Source: Brevundimonas sp. SL130 (GTDB lineage Bacteria > Pseudomonadota > Alphaproteobacteria > Caulobacterales > Caulobacteraceae). Taken from it: 64,000 bases of DNA. The notes beneath the pieces were generated by a model. It made no database searches. It had not been told where the DNA came from and saw nothing but the letters and a program-made list of their open reading frames with translations. Each line of letters begins with the position of its first letter. Position 1 is the first letter of the stretch. Position numbers and translations under genes: made by a program. The DNA lies in the NCBI RefSeq assembly GCF_026625805.1, contig NZ_CP113064.1:2272657-2336656 (forward strand), given 5' to 3'. This document shows, in pieces, positions 43,074 to 53,945 of this stretch.

Positions 43074-43820
43074 TCACTGTTGGGCCGGGGCCGCGAGAGT
43101 GGGCGCATTGGCGGCGCCGGCGGCTGGCTGAGCCGCGGTCTTCGCCGCATTCGCAATGTCCTTGAGCGCACCCGCCGTGCCGGCGTCGATCGTGGCGACG
43201 GCGATATTGGCGCGCTGACGAACATCGTCAGGCACGTCCTGTCCCAGTTGCAGCAGGACGAAGGCCTCGCGGGCCTCTTTCGTCTTGCCGTGCTGGAGAC
43301 GCGCCAGGGCCAGGGCTTCCTGGGCGAAGGCGTGCAGGGGGCGATCATCCTCGGCCAGCGGCGTCAGCCGCTTTTCGATATCGGCCAGGGGCGCGGTGTC
43401 CATGACCAGGAAAGCGGCCTTGAGCGCGGGCGGATCGGACAGAATCGGGTCGCTGGACGCCTTTGCGGCCTCATCGAACAGGCGAACGGCGTCGGGGATC
43501 TTGTCGGCGGTCACCGCCAGGCCGGCCTGCTGCTGCAAGGCCAGGACCTTGTAGGCGCCATTGCCTTCCTTGACCGCTTCCTCGAAGGCGAGGCGGGCGT
43601 CGGCGGGGTTGTCGGCCCGCAGGGCCTCCATGCCGCGATCATAGGCCTCGGCGGCCTTGCCGGCCTTGCTCGAGTTCAGGCTGTCCCAGCCCCACCAGCC
43701 CAGGGCGGCGACCAGAGCGACCACCAGAACGACGCCCACAACGGGCAGCCATGTGCGGGCCAGGCGCTTGTACCGGTCGGAGCGAAGCTCCTCCTCGACC
43801 TGCTCGAAGACATCAACCAC
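43074..43820 (-). CDS. YfgM-like membrane-anchored TPR protein
   Basis: A 248-aa protein with a short cytosolic N-terminus (VFEQVEEELRSDRYKRLARTW), one transmembrane helix (about 25-45) and a periplasmic TPR-like region. This matches the YfgM/DUF2133 family, periplasmic partner of Sec and chaperones in E. coli. The start is GTG at 43820. It leads the operon with bamB and der. An Ala/Pro-rich tail ends the protein. Confidence 0.88.
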   Translation of the reverse strand: MVDVFEQVEEELRSDRYKRLARTWLPVVGVVLVVALVAALGWWGWDSLNSSKAGKAAEAYDRGMEALRADNPADARLAFEEAVKEGNGAYKVLALQQQAGLAVTADKIPDAVRLFDEAAKASSDPILSDPPALKAAFLVMDTAPLADIEKRLTPLAEDDRPLHAFAQEALALARLQHGKTKEAREAFVLLQLGQDVPDDVRQRANIAVATIDAGTAGALKDIANAAKTAAQPAAGAANAPTLAAPAQQ

Positions 43821-43899
43821 TGAAACGTCGCCCCAAAATCGCTAAAAGCAAACCGGCGCGGACCCTAGAAGGTCGGCTCCCCGCCCGCAACGCCGTCCG

Positions 43900-44736
43900 T
43901 TACTGCGAAGCCGGCTTTTTAGAGAAGTAGGTCTCGACTTCGGCAGGAAAACGGCGGGTTTTCACATCATTGGCGAAAGCGGCCGCCGCGCGGTCGATCT
44001 CGGTGCGCAGATCGGCGTATTTCCGCACGAACTTCGGCGTCCAGTCGAACATGCCCAGCATGTCGTTCACCACCAGAACCTGGCCGTCACAGGCCGCCGA
44101 GGCGCCGATGCCGATCGTGGGAACGTCAATGCTCTCGGTGATTTCCCGCGCCAATGATTCGGCCACCCCCTCGATGACGATGCAGAAGGCGCCGGCCTCA
44201 GCGGTCGCCTTTGCTTCCGCCATGACACGGTCCCGCTCGAAATCGGTGCGTCCCTTGGCCTTGAAGCCGCCCTCGGCCAGAATCGCCTGGGGCCGCAGTC
44301 CCACATGGCCCATGACCGGAATGCCGCGCTTGACCAGAAAGGCGACGATCTCGGCCAGTTCGACGCTGGTCTCCAGCTTGACCGCCTGGGCCCCCGTCTC
44401 CTTCATCACCCGCACGCAGTTGTCATAGGCGGCCGCCTTGCCGCCCTCGTACGAACCGAAGGGCATATCGACCACCACCAAGGCCCGCCGCGAGCCCCGC
44501 ACCACCGCTTGGCCGTGCAGGATCATCATCTCCAGCGTCACCCCGACCGTATTCGGCAGGCCATGGACCGCCATGCCCAGACTGTCCCCGACCAGCAGCA
44601 CGTCGCAATGCGGATCCAGCAAGCCCGCCATGGGGGCGTCATAGGCGGTCAGACAGACAATGGGCTCGCCGCCTTTACGGCCTGCGATATCGGGCACGGA
44701 GACGCGCTTGATCGTCTCCTGGGTGTGAACGGACAT
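43900..44736 (-). CDS. panB: 3-methyl-2-oxobutanoate hydroxymethyltransferase
   Basis: A 278-aa enzyme of pantothenate synthesis, adding a hydroxymethyl group to alpha-ketoisovalerate. Recognised by [28 protein letters not shown] and [14 protein letters not shown] lies seven bases before ATG 44736. Length is normal. panC is not adjacent. Confidence 0.96.
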   Translation of the reverse strand: MSVHTQETIKRVSVPDIAGRKGGEPIVCLTAYDAPMAGLLDPHCDVLLVGDSLGMAVHGLPNTVGVTLEMMILHGQAVVRGSRRALVVVDMPFGSYEGGKAAAYDNCVRVMKETGAQAVKLETSVELAEIVAFLVKRGIPVMGHVGLRPQAILAEGGFKAKGRTDFERDRVMAEAKATAEAGAFCIVIEGVAESLAREITESIDVPTIGIGASAACDGQVLVVNDMLGMFDWTPKFVRKYADLRTEIDRAAAAFANDVKTRRFPAEVETYFSKKPASQ

Positions 44737-44795
44737 CGAGAGGCCTCCTGACGTGAAGACCGGTCAGATAGGCCCCGCAACCTCGCAAGTCACCC

Positions 44796-45197
44796 TCACA
44801 CGTCCTGGGACAGTTTCACCAGGCCCGCCGCCAGCAGGGCGACCAGCGCCCCCGCCACGATCCAGAAGGCCATCATGCCCGACCCGTCCATCAGATCGAA
44901 CGACCCAACGCCGAGCCCCTCCAACCCGGACTGAGCCGCGCCCTGGGCCGTCGCCGCCGCCGTCCGCACCCCTTGCGTCAGGGTCGTCTCGCCACCAGCG
45001 GAGATGTTGAAATTGACCCCTTCCCTCACCGCCAGAACACCGCCGACCAGGCCGGCGCTGGTCAGAGCCAGGGTGCGCCAACGCGACCGCTTCTCCATAC
45101 TGGCCTGAACCGTGGCCAGGAACAGGGCCTCATCGGCCATTCGAGGCGTCTGCGCGAACAGCCGCTCGATCATCGGATCGAATTCATCAGCCGACAT
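44796..45197 (-). CDS. Membrane partner of ECF sigma factor (probable anti-sigma)
   Basis: A 133-aa protein with a cytosolic N-terminus (MSADEFDPMIERLFAQTPRMADE), a hydrophobic segment at about 40-58, a glycine/threonine-rich middle, and a second helix near the C-terminus (MAFWIVAGALVALLAAGLV). It overlaps the sigma gene by 11 bp, so co-translation is likely. No zinc anti-sigma motif is present. The role is inferred from position. Confidence 0.7.
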   Translation of the reverse strand: MSADEFDPMIERLFAQTPRMADEALFLATVQASMEKRSRWRTLALTSAGLVGGVLAVREGVNFNISAGGETTLTQGVRTAAATAQGAAQSGLEGLGVGSFDLMDGSGMMAFWIVAGALVALLAAGLVKLSQDV

Positions 45198-45744
45198 GGG
45201 TCGACCTCCCGCCTGATGCCTGCGCCGGCTGAAGCCGGGCGCGGAGTTTATCCAGACCACGTTTGACATGGGACTTCACCGTGCCGAGCGGCAAATCCAT
45301 GGCCGCCGCGATTTCGGGATGGGACATTCCTGCGCCGTGGCACAGGGACACGCACACACGCTCGGTCTCGCTGAGAGTCTTCAGGGCCTCGTCCAGGTCC
45401 ATGACCCCCGCCCGATCAACGACGACGTCGGCCTCATCAGCCTCGACCTCGGCGACATAGCGGGCCTCGCGGGCGACGCGCTTCAGATAGAGGCGCGCGG
45501 CGATCTTCTTGATCCAGCCCGCAAACGTCCCCTGCCCCCTAAACTCCGAGCAGCGTTGGAACCCCTGCAAGAAGGCGTCCTGGGCCACATCGTCGGCCAG
45601 GGACGGCGCCGCGCCCATGCGGCGCAGAAGCCCCCGGACCGCCGAACCATGCCGGCGGACCAGTTCGCCATACTCCCGCCGGCCGCCGGCCGCCGCCTGG
45701 GCGGCCAGCTCCACGTCGTGGAGATCGCGCAAGGACTTGCTCAT
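45187..45744 (-). CDS. ECF-type RNA polymerase sigma factor
   Basis: A 185-aa sigma-70 family protein with region 2 (YGELVRRHGSAVRGLLRRMG, DDVAQDAFLQGFQRC) and region 4 (LSETERVCVSLCHGAGMSHPEIAAAMDLPLGTVKSHV). The start at 45744 precedes MSKSLRDLHDVELA; longer readings lack sigma character. It lies between a DUF6249 membrane gene upstream and its probable anti-sigma partner. Confidence 0.93.
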   Translation of the reverse strand: MSKSLRDLHDVELAAQAAAGGRREYGELVRRHGSAVRGLLRRMGAAPSLADDVAQDAFLQGFQRCSEFRGQGTFAGWIKKIAARLYLKRVAREARYVAEVEADEADVVVDRAGVMDLDEALKTLSETERVCVSLCHGAGMSHPEIAAAMDLPLGTVKSHVKRGLDKLRARLQPAQASGGRSTHVG

Positions 45745-45766
45745 GACCTCTCCCCCGCGACCGACC

Positions 45767-46162
45767 TCAGGCCTTATTGGGGTTAAATAGGCCCAGGATG
45801 ATGAAGGCGACGCCGATGGCCACGGGGATACAGGCGAGGCCCAACAGTGCGCCTTCCCCATTGCCGCCCCAGTCACGGCTGGCATTGTCAACCGCCAGCG
45901 CAAAGCCGGCGATGCCGACGCCTGCGGCCAGGCTGAGCACACCCTTGCGAATATCCTTGGTGCGAGACGGCAAGCCCTTCTCCACGTCCTTGGTCATGGC
46001 GTCGATCAGCTCGGGCGGCAGGGTCTGGCCCTTGTCCACCGCATGGCGGACGGTCAGCTGCATCTCGCGGCGCTCCCGATTTTTCAGGAAAGACGGCCCG
46101 ACGATCACGGCCACGATGGACGAGAAGATGATGAAGACGACGAAGATAGGTGTCAGGTCCAT
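45767..46162 (-). CDS. DUF6249-type membrane protein in ECF operon
   Basis: A 131-aa protein with an N-terminal helix (MDLTPIFVVFIIFSSIVAVIV) and a two-helix hairpin at the C-terminus, with a basic/acidic segment between (KDVEKGLPSRTKDIRKG). Small proteins of this kind are often found with ECF sigma genes. It lies 22 bp upstream of the sigma gene and is probably first in the operon. Confidence 0.78.
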   Translation of the reverse strand: MDLTPIFVVFIIFSSIVAVIVGPSFLKNRERREMQLTVRHAVDKGQTLPPELIDAMTKDVEKGLPSRTKDIRKGVLSLAAGVGIAGFALAVDNASRDWGGNGEGALLGLACIPVAIGVAFIILGLFNPNKA

Positions 46163-46348
46163 GATGAACTCTCTTTTGATCCGGTACGACAGCCTGATGC
46201 GGCGGCCTTCTGATCACAAGAGGCTGCGGGACGCCCCCATGGATGCGCAGGCCGACGTGAAATCTTCGTAAGGTCGAAAGACGAGCGACATGACGCGCGG
46301 GCCGGTTCGGCCTAGGGTCATGGCCCTACCCCCAAAAGGAGCGCTTCC

Positions 46349-46588
46349 ATGGCCCATGTCACCTATCGCATCGTCGAGCACGACGGCGGCTGGGCCTACC
46401 AGTCTGGAGGCACATATTCCGAAACCTTCGCCAGCCATGACGACGCCAAGGCCGCGGCGATCCGCGCCGCGCGCGAGCAAAAGGCGCCGGGCGAGAACGC
46501 GGCCATAGAATATGAAACCGCCGACGGCCGCTGGGTCACGGAAAGCGCCGACGGCCACGACCGGCCCATCACCGACGTGGAAGGCTGA
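46349..46588 (+). CDS. DUF2188-family small protein
   Basis: A 79-aa soluble protein. The pattern VTYRIVEHDGGWAYQSGGTYSETFASHDDAKAAAI matches the DUF2188 repeat-like fold of small bacterial proteins of unknown role. A strong AAGGAG site precedes ATG 46349. Confidence 0.82.
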   Translation: MAHVTYRIVEHDGGWAYQSGGTYSETFASHDDAKAAAIRAAREQKAPGENAAIEYETADGRWVTESADGHDRPITDVEG

Positions 46589-46594
46589 CGCGGT

Positions 46595-46945
46595 CTAGTC
46601 TCCGAGAGCGGCGGCGTAGGCCTCTGGCTTGAACCCCACGAGGCGGCGGTCGCCCAAATCCAGCACCGGCCGTTTGATCATCGACGGCTGGGCCAGCATC
46701 AGGGCGATGGCCTTGTCACGGTCCAGGTCAGTCTTGTCCGCGTCGGCCAGCTTCTTGAACGTCGTGCCGGCGCGGTTCAGCACCGTCTCCCAGCCATGCT
46801 CATCAATCCAACGCCCCAGAGCGCCCGCGTCGGCGCCCGCCTTCTTGTAGTCATGAAAGACGTAGTCGACGCCCTGCTGCTCCAGCCAGACACGCGCCTT
46901 TTTGACGGTGTCGCAATTGGGAATGCCATACAGAACGACAGCCAT
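46595..46945 (-). CDS. ArsC/Spx-family reductase (YffB-like)
   Basis: A 116-aa thioredoxin-fold protein. The single-Cys motif VLYGIPNCDTVKKARVWL and the later RAGTTFKKL match the YffB branch of the ArsC family, which is glutathione-dependent and not clearly an arsenate reductase. It is convergent with the DUF2188 gene. Confidence 0.9.
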   Translation of the reverse strand: MAVVLYGIPNCDTVKKARVWLEQQGVDYVFHDYKKAGADAGALGRWIDEHGWETVLNRAGTTFKKLADADKTDLDRDKAIALMLAQPSMIKRPVLDLGDRRLVGFKPEAYAAALGD

Positions 46946-47065
46946 CGGAGATCCATGCTGAGGAGGAGATTTCAGCCGCCTAGATAATCATCCTGATCGG
47001 TCCTGAAAGACATTTTTCATCGGAAGAGCCGTAAGACGCGTCAGACGCTGACATACGGTTCCCAA

Positions 47066-48865
47066 ATGACGATCTCCGTCCCGACGGCTCGCCTTCGGGC
47101 CTTGATCCAGACGCGGGCGGCGCGCTCCGCCCTGGCCATGTTGGCGACGATGACGGCGATGGTCGCGGTCTTGTTGCTGGTGGTCTGGGCCAATCTCTCC
47201 ACGCTCAACTCAGCCGATGAGTCCGTCAGGCACACGGCGATGGTGGAACGTGCAGCGGCCAATCTTTTGACGGCGGCTCTTGATCAGGAAACGGGCGTCA
47301 GAGGCTATGTAGAGAGCGGCGGCGACGGAAATTTCCTACCGCCCTACATCAAAGGCCAGCAGAAATTTTCTGACGAGCTTCAGACCTTGTCCCGGCTGAC
47401 GTTGGGCAATCCCTCCCAGAAGGCTCAGCTCGACGGCGTGCGGACGGCGATGGAAACCTGGCGAACGGTCTACGCCGAACCTCGACTGTCGAGCTTGAGC
47501 GACAAGGGCGCCGACCCCGTCCTGGCGATCGAGGGACAAGTCGCGATGGACGAGCTTCGCCGCCGGCTGGAAGCCCTTCGTGCACAAGAGGCCGCCATGA
47601 CGCTTGAACGCGAGGGCGCGCGCAATCTTGCCTATGCGACCGCCCGGGTCACAATCGTCGCTGTCGGTATGGCCGCACTCGGCTTCGGCGCCGGCATGGG
47701 CCTTTGGGCCGTTCGCACCACCGACCGACGCGAACGCGAGGTTCTGGCCTTCGCCAAGTCCAAGACGCGAATGCTGGCCATTGTCAGCCACGAGATTCGC
47801 ACCCCGCTGAACGGCATGCTGGGCATGTTGCAGGTCATGGCCGGCGAGCCGATGGATCCCGCGCAGAAGCAGAGGCTGGAGGTTGCTCTGGAGTCTGGTG
47901 AAACCCTGACGTCCCTTCTCAACGACCTCCTGGACGCCTCGAAGATCGAAGCCGGCAGACTGGAACTCGTAGAGGCGGACTTCGACCTGGCGCGGTTGCT
48001 GGATCGCATGAAGGCCGCTTTCGGCGAAGTCGCCCACAAGAAGGGGGTCGCTTTGAGGATCGAAGTGACGCCGGACGCCGCCGGCGACTGGATCGGCGAC
48101 AAGGTTCGGATAGGGCAGATCCTGGCCAATCTGATTTCCAACGCCGTCAAGTTCACCGCACGTGGCGAGGTCCTCGTCGCCGTCTCAGCCTCGGGAGCGG
48201 GCGGGCTTCGCGTTGATGTGCGCGACAGCGGCATCGGGATGGACGAGACTGCGGTCGGGCGACTGTTCGCCCCCTATGTCCAGGCCAGCGCCGAAACCTC
48301 TCACACCCACGGCGGCACGGGGCTTGGCCTTTCCATTTCCCGGTCGCTGGCCCGTATGATGGGGGGCGACATCACCGTGGAGAGCACGGCCGGACAGGGC
48401 TCCTGTTTCACGGTCCAGCTGCCGCTTGAGCGCGGTCGAGCCTCCACCTCCGAAGCGGATAGCGCGCCCAGCCTCGCCGGACTCCGGGTGCTGGCCGCCG
48501 ACGATAATGCGGTTAACCGCAAGGTTCTGGCCACCATCCTGCCGAACCTCGGCATGGAGGTCACGGTTGTGGAGGACGGCGACCAGGCCGTCGCCGCATG
48601 GCGTGACGACTCCTACGATATGGTCCTGCTGGACCTTCGCATGCCGGTCTGCGACGGCTTCGAGGCCACGCGCAGGATCCGCGCGGAAGAGGCTGACGGA
48701 CGCCGCACCCCGCTGATCCTACTCTCCGGCGATGTTTCGGCGTCGGTTCGCGACCAAGGACGCGAAGCGGGCCTCGACGGCTTCGTGGCCAAACCGCTGG
48801 ACGTCCATGCCCTGATCGAGGCGATGAGCGCCGCCCTGCCCCCGGCCCGCCCCCTCGCGGCCTGA
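47066..48865 (+). CDS. Hybrid sensor histidine kinase with CHASE3-type sensor
   Basis: A 599-aa kinase. A membrane helix (about 19-44) and a second near 190-212 flank a periplasmic CHASE3-like region (LDQETGVRGYVESG, FLPPYIKGQQKF). Then come the phospho-accepting HisKA (IVSHEIRTPLNGMLGML), the ATPase domain (ISNAVKFTARGEV, DSGIGM, GGTGLGLSISR) and a receiver (AADDNAVNRKV, LLDLRMPVCDGFEATR, FVAKPLD). No phosphotransfer partner lies nearby. Its stop abuts the stop of TonB receptor 2. Confidence 0.95.
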   Translation: MTISVPTARLRALIQTRAARSALAMLATMTAMVAVLLLVVWANLSTLNSADESVRHTAMVERAAANLLTAALDQETGVRGYVESGGDGNFLPPYIKGQQKFSDELQTLSRLTLGNPSQKAQLDGVRTAMETWRTVYAEPRLSSLSDKGADPVLAIEGQVAMDELRRRLEALRAQEAAMTLEREGARNLAYATARVTIVAVGMAALGFGAGMGLWAVRTTDRREREVLAFAKSKTRMLAIVSHEIRTPLNGMLGMLQVMAGEPMDPAQKQRLEVALESGETLTSLLNDLLDASKIEAGRLELVEADFDLARLLDRMKAAFGEVAHKKGVALRIEVTPDAAGDWIGDKVRIGQILANLISNAVKFTARGEVLVAVSASGAGGLRVDVRDSGIGMDETAVGRLFAPYVQASAETSHTHGGTGLGLSISRSLARMMGGDITVESTAGQGSCFTVQLPLERGRASTSEADSAPSLAGLRVLAADDNAVNRKVLATILPNLGMEVTVVEDGDQAVAAWRDDSYDMVLLDLRMPVCDGFEATRRIRAEEADGRRTPLILLSGDVSASVRDQGREAGLDGFVAKPLDVHALIEAMSAALPPARPLAA

Positions 48866-51481
48866 TCAGAAGCGTTTTGTAAGGCCCAGGCTGAACACGC
48901 GCCCGCGTGGATCCGCCACCACCGGGTCATAGCCAAAGGCATACTGCGCCAGCGGCGGCGCCTTGTCGGCCAGATTGACGACGCCCAGCGCCAGTTCAAG
49001 ATCGGCGCCGAAGGCGCGGCTGTACAGAAGGTCAATCGTCGTCTGGCTGGCGATGGTCGTGTCCGTGACGCCGCTGCGGTCATTGTCATAGCCGGCGGTA
49101 TAATGGACCAGCCCGGTCACCGAATGGACGCCGCCGCTCCACCCCAGGACGAACTCCCCGCGATTGCGCGGCAGCGACCGGCCGATGTTGTTCAGATTGG
49201 TCGAACCGACGCCGGACACTTCCGCCGCGCCGTCATTCAGGCGGATGTCGTAGCGATCCACATAGGTCCAGGTCGCCGACGCCGTCGCCTGACCGCCCCA
49301 AAGCCCATGACCATAGCGGGCCGAGACATCCACGCCCTGGGTCTCCACCGACGACGCATTGATGAAATACAGCTGGACAAAGGTCAGGGCGCCGCTGGCC
49401 GAACGCGTCAGTCGCGACTGGGCGTCCGTGCCCGTCAGGCCGGCCGCAGTATCAGCCGCCGCCTGGTTGATGATCGCCTGAGCCGATTCCTTGACGACCT
49501 GATCGGTGTAGTCGAACCGCCAGGCGTCCACGCCCAGTTCGAGGCCCTGAACGGGCCGCCATTGCACCCCGAAGGTCAGGCTCTCGGACTTCTCGGGCTT
49601 CAGGTCCGCGTCGCCCGAGGTCAGGGTGTTGACGAAGACATAGGCGCCGCGATCAAACACCGACGGCTGTGACGCCTGGGCCCCGGACTGCGCATAGACC
49701 GACGGCGCGCGGAAGCCCTGCCCCCACGACGCCCGCAGCGCGACGGTTTCGAGCACATCCCAACGCACAGCGGCCTTCGGACTGAACCGCCCCTCGCCGT
49801 CATAGGACTCGTATCGTCCGGCCAGTTGCGCCTCGATCCGATCGCCCAGATGGAGGCGTCCTTCGGCATAGGCGGCCAGGGTCTGCTGATCGCCGGCGAA
49901 ATCGGGCGAATAGCCCGCCGTCAGCAGATCACCGGCGTTCACCAGATCGCTCCAGTCATGGCGGAAGGCGCTGCGCCGGTACTGGACGCCGAGCGCGACA
50001 TCGACCGAGCCGCCGGACCAGTCGAACGCCTGACCGCTGGTGGACGCGTCTGCGGTCGTCAGGCTGGCGGAACCGCGCAGGCCCGCGGAGCCGATCAGAC
50101 TGTCGATCAGTTCGTCGCTGTTCGCCGTGCCTGTGCCCAGATAGGCGCTGCCGAACGGATTATAATACTGGCAGGCGCCGACCCCGGGCGTGCCGGTGGC
50201 GGCGTCGCAGCCCGCGCCGCCCAGGCCGTTCAGCGCATTCTGCAATGCGCTTCCGATCACATCGGGCTTGTCATAGGCGACATGCTGACGGCTGGCGGTG
50301 GCGGCGAGGCTCCAGCTCCAGCCATTGGCGAAACCACCCTCCAGCCCCGCGGCCAGACGCCAGGTCTCATAGTCGAACTCCGCCTTCGACGCCCCGGCCT
50401 CTGCGCCCAACAGCCGCCCCCGGAACAACACGTTCTCGCCGAACGGATTGTCTGGATGGGACGCCGGCACAGTGATCGACTGCGCCAGGATCGGCAGGGA
50501 CGGCGTCTGTCGCGCGACGGTCCCGGTCGATGACCAGGCCGCCTGCAACGACAGGGTCATGTCGCCGATGGGGCGGCGATAGTCGGCGAACACCTGCGTC
50601 CGCGTCTCTTCCGGCGTCAGGTCGAAAAAGTCAGAATAGTCGAGACGGCAGAACGCATCGCTCGCACTGTTGCGATAGGCGGCGTCGAAGGCGGGGTTGT
50701 CGCAGTCGGGGTCCGGCGCATAGGCGTTGGCGCTCGGCCGATAATAGGATCCCGGCTGCCCATAGCTGGTCACGGCGGTCCAGGACGCGCGGTCGTAGCC
50801 TTCGGCCTGGGTGAAGTCGCGTTCGTCCGTGCTCAGGGCCGATCTGTGAAAGTACGAGGCCGCCAGGGTCAGGTCGCCGCCCAGCAGCCCGAACCCGCCG
50901 ATGGCCTGGACCACGCTCTCTTCCGACCCGTCGGCGACCGCATATTTGGCGCTGATCTCGGGTCGGGCCACATCATGCCGCGTGATGAAATTGACCACGC
51001 CGGCCACGGCGTCGGAGCCATAGACGGCGGATGCGCCGTCCTTGACCACCTCGACCCGCTGCAAGGCGATCATGGGAACGAGCGAGTTGATGTCGACGAA
51101 GGCCGAACCGTCGGTGGCCACCACGGCGCTGGACGTCCAGCGCTGACCGTCGACCAGCACCAGGGTCGAGCCCAGGCCGAGATTGCGCAGGTTGAACTGG
51201 GCCGTGCCCGAACTCTGGGGTTGGTTCAGTTGGTCCACCTGCGCCTCGGAGCCCGAGTTTGCGGTGACCAGCCGGACCAGTTGCGAGGCGTCGGCGATCC
51301 CGGCGGCGGCGATGGCCTCACGCCCGACGGTCTCGACCGGCGCGATCCGGTCCCCGCCCGCGATCCGCGAACCGGTGACGACGATATCGTCGATCTGAGC
51401 CTGAGTCTGTGCCTGTGCCTGCGCCACGGCGGCCAGCCAGGCGAGCGACGCCGTCGCCATCAGGATTGAACGCTTCGCCAT
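48866..51481 (-). CDS. TonB-dependent outer-membrane receptor 2
   Basis: An 871-aa receptor. The signal peptide ends AQAQ; the plug has IDDIVVTGSRIAG, LRNLGLGSTLVLVDGQRW and VEVVKDGASAVYGSDAVAGVVNF, and the barrel ends FSLGLTKRF. The QAQAQTQAQ run after the signal is unusual. A strong GGGGAG site precedes ATG 51481. It is convergent with the hybrid kinase, stop against stop. Substrate unknown. Confidence 0.93.
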   Translation of the reverse strand: MAKRSILMATASLAWLAAVAQAQAQTQAQIDDIVVTGSRIAGGDRIAPVETVGREAIAAAGIADASQLVRLVTANSGSEAQVDQLNQPQSSGTAQFNLRNLGLGSTLVLVDGQRWTSSAVVATDGSAFVDINSLVPMIALQRVEVVKDGASAVYGSDAVAGVVNFITRHDVARPEISAKYAVADGSEESVVQAIGGFGLLGGDLTLAASYFHRSALSTDERDFTQAEGYDRASWTAVTSYGQPGSYYRPSANAYAPDPDCDNPAFDAAYRNSASDAFCRLDYSDFFDLTPEETRTQVFADYRRPIGDMTLSLQAAWSSTGTVARQTPSLPILAQSITVPASHPDNPFGENVLFRGRLLGAEAGASKAEFDYETWRLAAGLEGGFANGWSWSLAATASRQHVAYDKPDVIGSALQNALNGLGGAGCDAATGTPGVGACQYYNPFGSAYLGTGTANSDELIDSLIGSAGLRGSASLTTADASTSGQAFDWSGGSVDVALGVQYRRSAFRHDWSDLVNAGDLLTAGYSPDFAGDQQTLAAYAEGRLHLGDRIEAQLAGRYESYDGEGRFSPKAAVRWDVLETVALRASWGQGFRAPSVYAQSGAQASQPSVFDRGAYVFVNTLTSGDADLKPEKSESLTFGVQWRPVQGLELGVDAWRFDYTDQVVKESAQAIINQAAADTAAGLTGTDAQSRLTRSASGALTFVQLYFINASSVETQGVDVSARYGHGLWGGQATASATWTYVDRYDIRLNDGAAEVSGVGSTNLNNIGRSLPRNRGEFVLGWSGGVHSVTGLVHYTAGYDNDRSGVTDTTIASQTTIDLLYSRAFGADLELALGVVNLADKAPPLAQYAFGYDPVVADPRGRVFSLGLTKRF

Positions 51482-51528
51482 CTCGATACTCCCCGCGATT
51501 GGTGGCGGGCTTTTATCAGCGTTGCGGT

Positions 51529-51560
51529 TTTGCGAAAGCCAATTTTTACAACTTCGCAAA
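51529..51560. promoter_or_regulatory. Inverted repeat upstream of TonB receptor 2
   Basis: TTTGCGAA (51529-51536) and TTCGCAAA (51553-51560) face each other across 16 bp in an A/T-rich stretch about 50 bp upstream of the receptor start. It may be the operator or part of the promoter of this receptor. Confidence 0.4.
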
Positions 51561-51632
51561 TTCAACCGACAGATTGACATGCGGGTGTCGCTGCGAGACG
51601 GTTACATAAAATAACCAACCCAGGGGCCGCCC

Positions 51633-52277
51633 ATGAAACTCTTCGCCCACCCCTTCTCCTCCTACTGCCAGAAGGCGCTGACCGCGCTTTATGAGACTGA
51701 GACGCCATTCGAGTATCTTCACCTGGAGTCACCGGGCGTGATGGCCGAAATGACAGCGCTTTGGCCGATGAAGCGGTTCCCGATCCTGACCGACGGCGAA
51801 ACCACCATCGTCGAGGCGACCAGCATCGTCGAATATGTCGATGCGCGGCACGGCGAAGGCCGGTTGATCCCCCGCGATCCCCTCGCCGCCGTCGAGGTGC
51901 GGATGATGGACCGGGTGTTCGATAACTACATCAACACGCCCCAGCAGAAGTTCATCTTCGACACCCTGCGCCCCGAAGCCGACCGCGATCCCTATGGCGT
52001 CGAGGAGGCGCGAAAAATACTCGACACCGCCTATGCCTGGCTGGACCAACGGCTGGCCGGCAGGGAATGGGCGACCGATCACGGCTTCACCCTGGCCGAC
52101 TGCGCGGCGGCGCCCGCCCTGTTCTACGCCGACTGGACCCACCCCATTCCCGAACGCTTCGAAGCGCTGAGGGCCTATCGCGCGCGACTGTTGGCCCGGC
52201 CTTCCTTCGCGCGTTGCGTCGATGAGGCGCGGCAGTATCGCCACTATTTCCCGCTAGGCGCGCCCGACCGGGACTGA
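51633..52277 (+). CDS. Glutathione S-transferase family protein
   Basis: A 214-aa GST. The thioredoxin-like N-domain begins MKLFAHPFSSYCQKALTALYE and has the cis-Pro region KRFPILTDGETTIVEATSIVEYV; the helical C-domain has the N-capping-type GFTLADCAAAPALFYADW. The SxxC near the N-terminus suggests a Ser/Cys-type enzyme. Confidence 0.92.
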   Translation: MKLFAHPFSSYCQKALTALYETETPFEYLHLESPGVMAEMTALWPMKRFPILTDGETTIVEATSIVEYVDARHGEGRLIPRDPLAAVEVRMMDRVFDNYINTPQQKFIFDTLRPEADRDPYGVEEARKILDTAYAWLDQRLAGREWATDHGFTLADCAAAPALFYADWTHPIPERFEALRAYRARLLARPSFARCVDEARQYRHYFPLGAPDRD

Positions 52278-52314
52278 TCGCGCCTGAGACGTCTCGCGCC
52301 ATTGATCCTGCGAT

Positions 52315-52326
52315 GTAACCGGTTAC
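52315..52326. promoter_or_regulatory. LacI-type operator palindrome
   Basis: GTAACCGGTTAC is a perfect 12-bp palindrome with the central AACCGGTT favoured by LacI/GalR-family sugar regulators. It ends 39 bp upstream of the ABC ATPase gene. No LacI gene lies in the window. Confidence 0.7.
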
Positions 52327-52365
52327 GGTGCGGCAAAATAGAAACGGCTCAGGGAAGCGGGAAGC

Positions 52366-53465
<1,100 letters not shown>

Positions 53466-53469
<4 letters not shown>

Positions 53470-53822
53470 CCGCGCTTCTCGTCTCCACCGATGAAGGCGC
53501 CGGCGATCCAGCTGACGACGCCGGTGACAATGGCCGCCCCGACTCCCGCCCACAGACCCTGGACAGCGAAGCCGTCCAGAAAGACGGCCGTCAGACCGAT
53601 CATCGCCGCATTCACCACCAGCAGGAACAGGCCCAGAGTCACAACCGTGATCGGGAAGGTCAGCACGACCATGATCGGGCGCACCACGGCGTTGATCAGC
53701 CCCAGGATGACGGCGGCCGCGATCAGTGAACCGGTGCTGGTGAAGCCGACGCCCGGCACGACCTGGGCGGCGAGCCAAAGACCAACCATGGTGACGACGG
53801 CCTGGATGATGAAACGGATCAT
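53466..53822 (-). CDS. Phage holin family IV-like small membrane protein
   Basis: A 118-aa protein with four hydrophobic helices (starting [18 protein letters not shown]) and a short charged end GGDEKRG. It fits the large 'phage holin family 4' group common in chromosomes, whose normal role is not known. GAGGA precedes ATG 53822. Its stop overlaps the convergent ABC ATPase by 4 bp. Confidence 0.85.
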
Positions 53823-53945
53823 GGTGTCCTCAAGCGAATATGAAGCGTCACCTTAACGCCTGATGTCGAGTAAGGCTCCCCCTCGCCGTCCGGCGCTGCT
53901 AACCAGTCCGCAGATCAAGATCGCGACATACAGACGGAGACGGCC

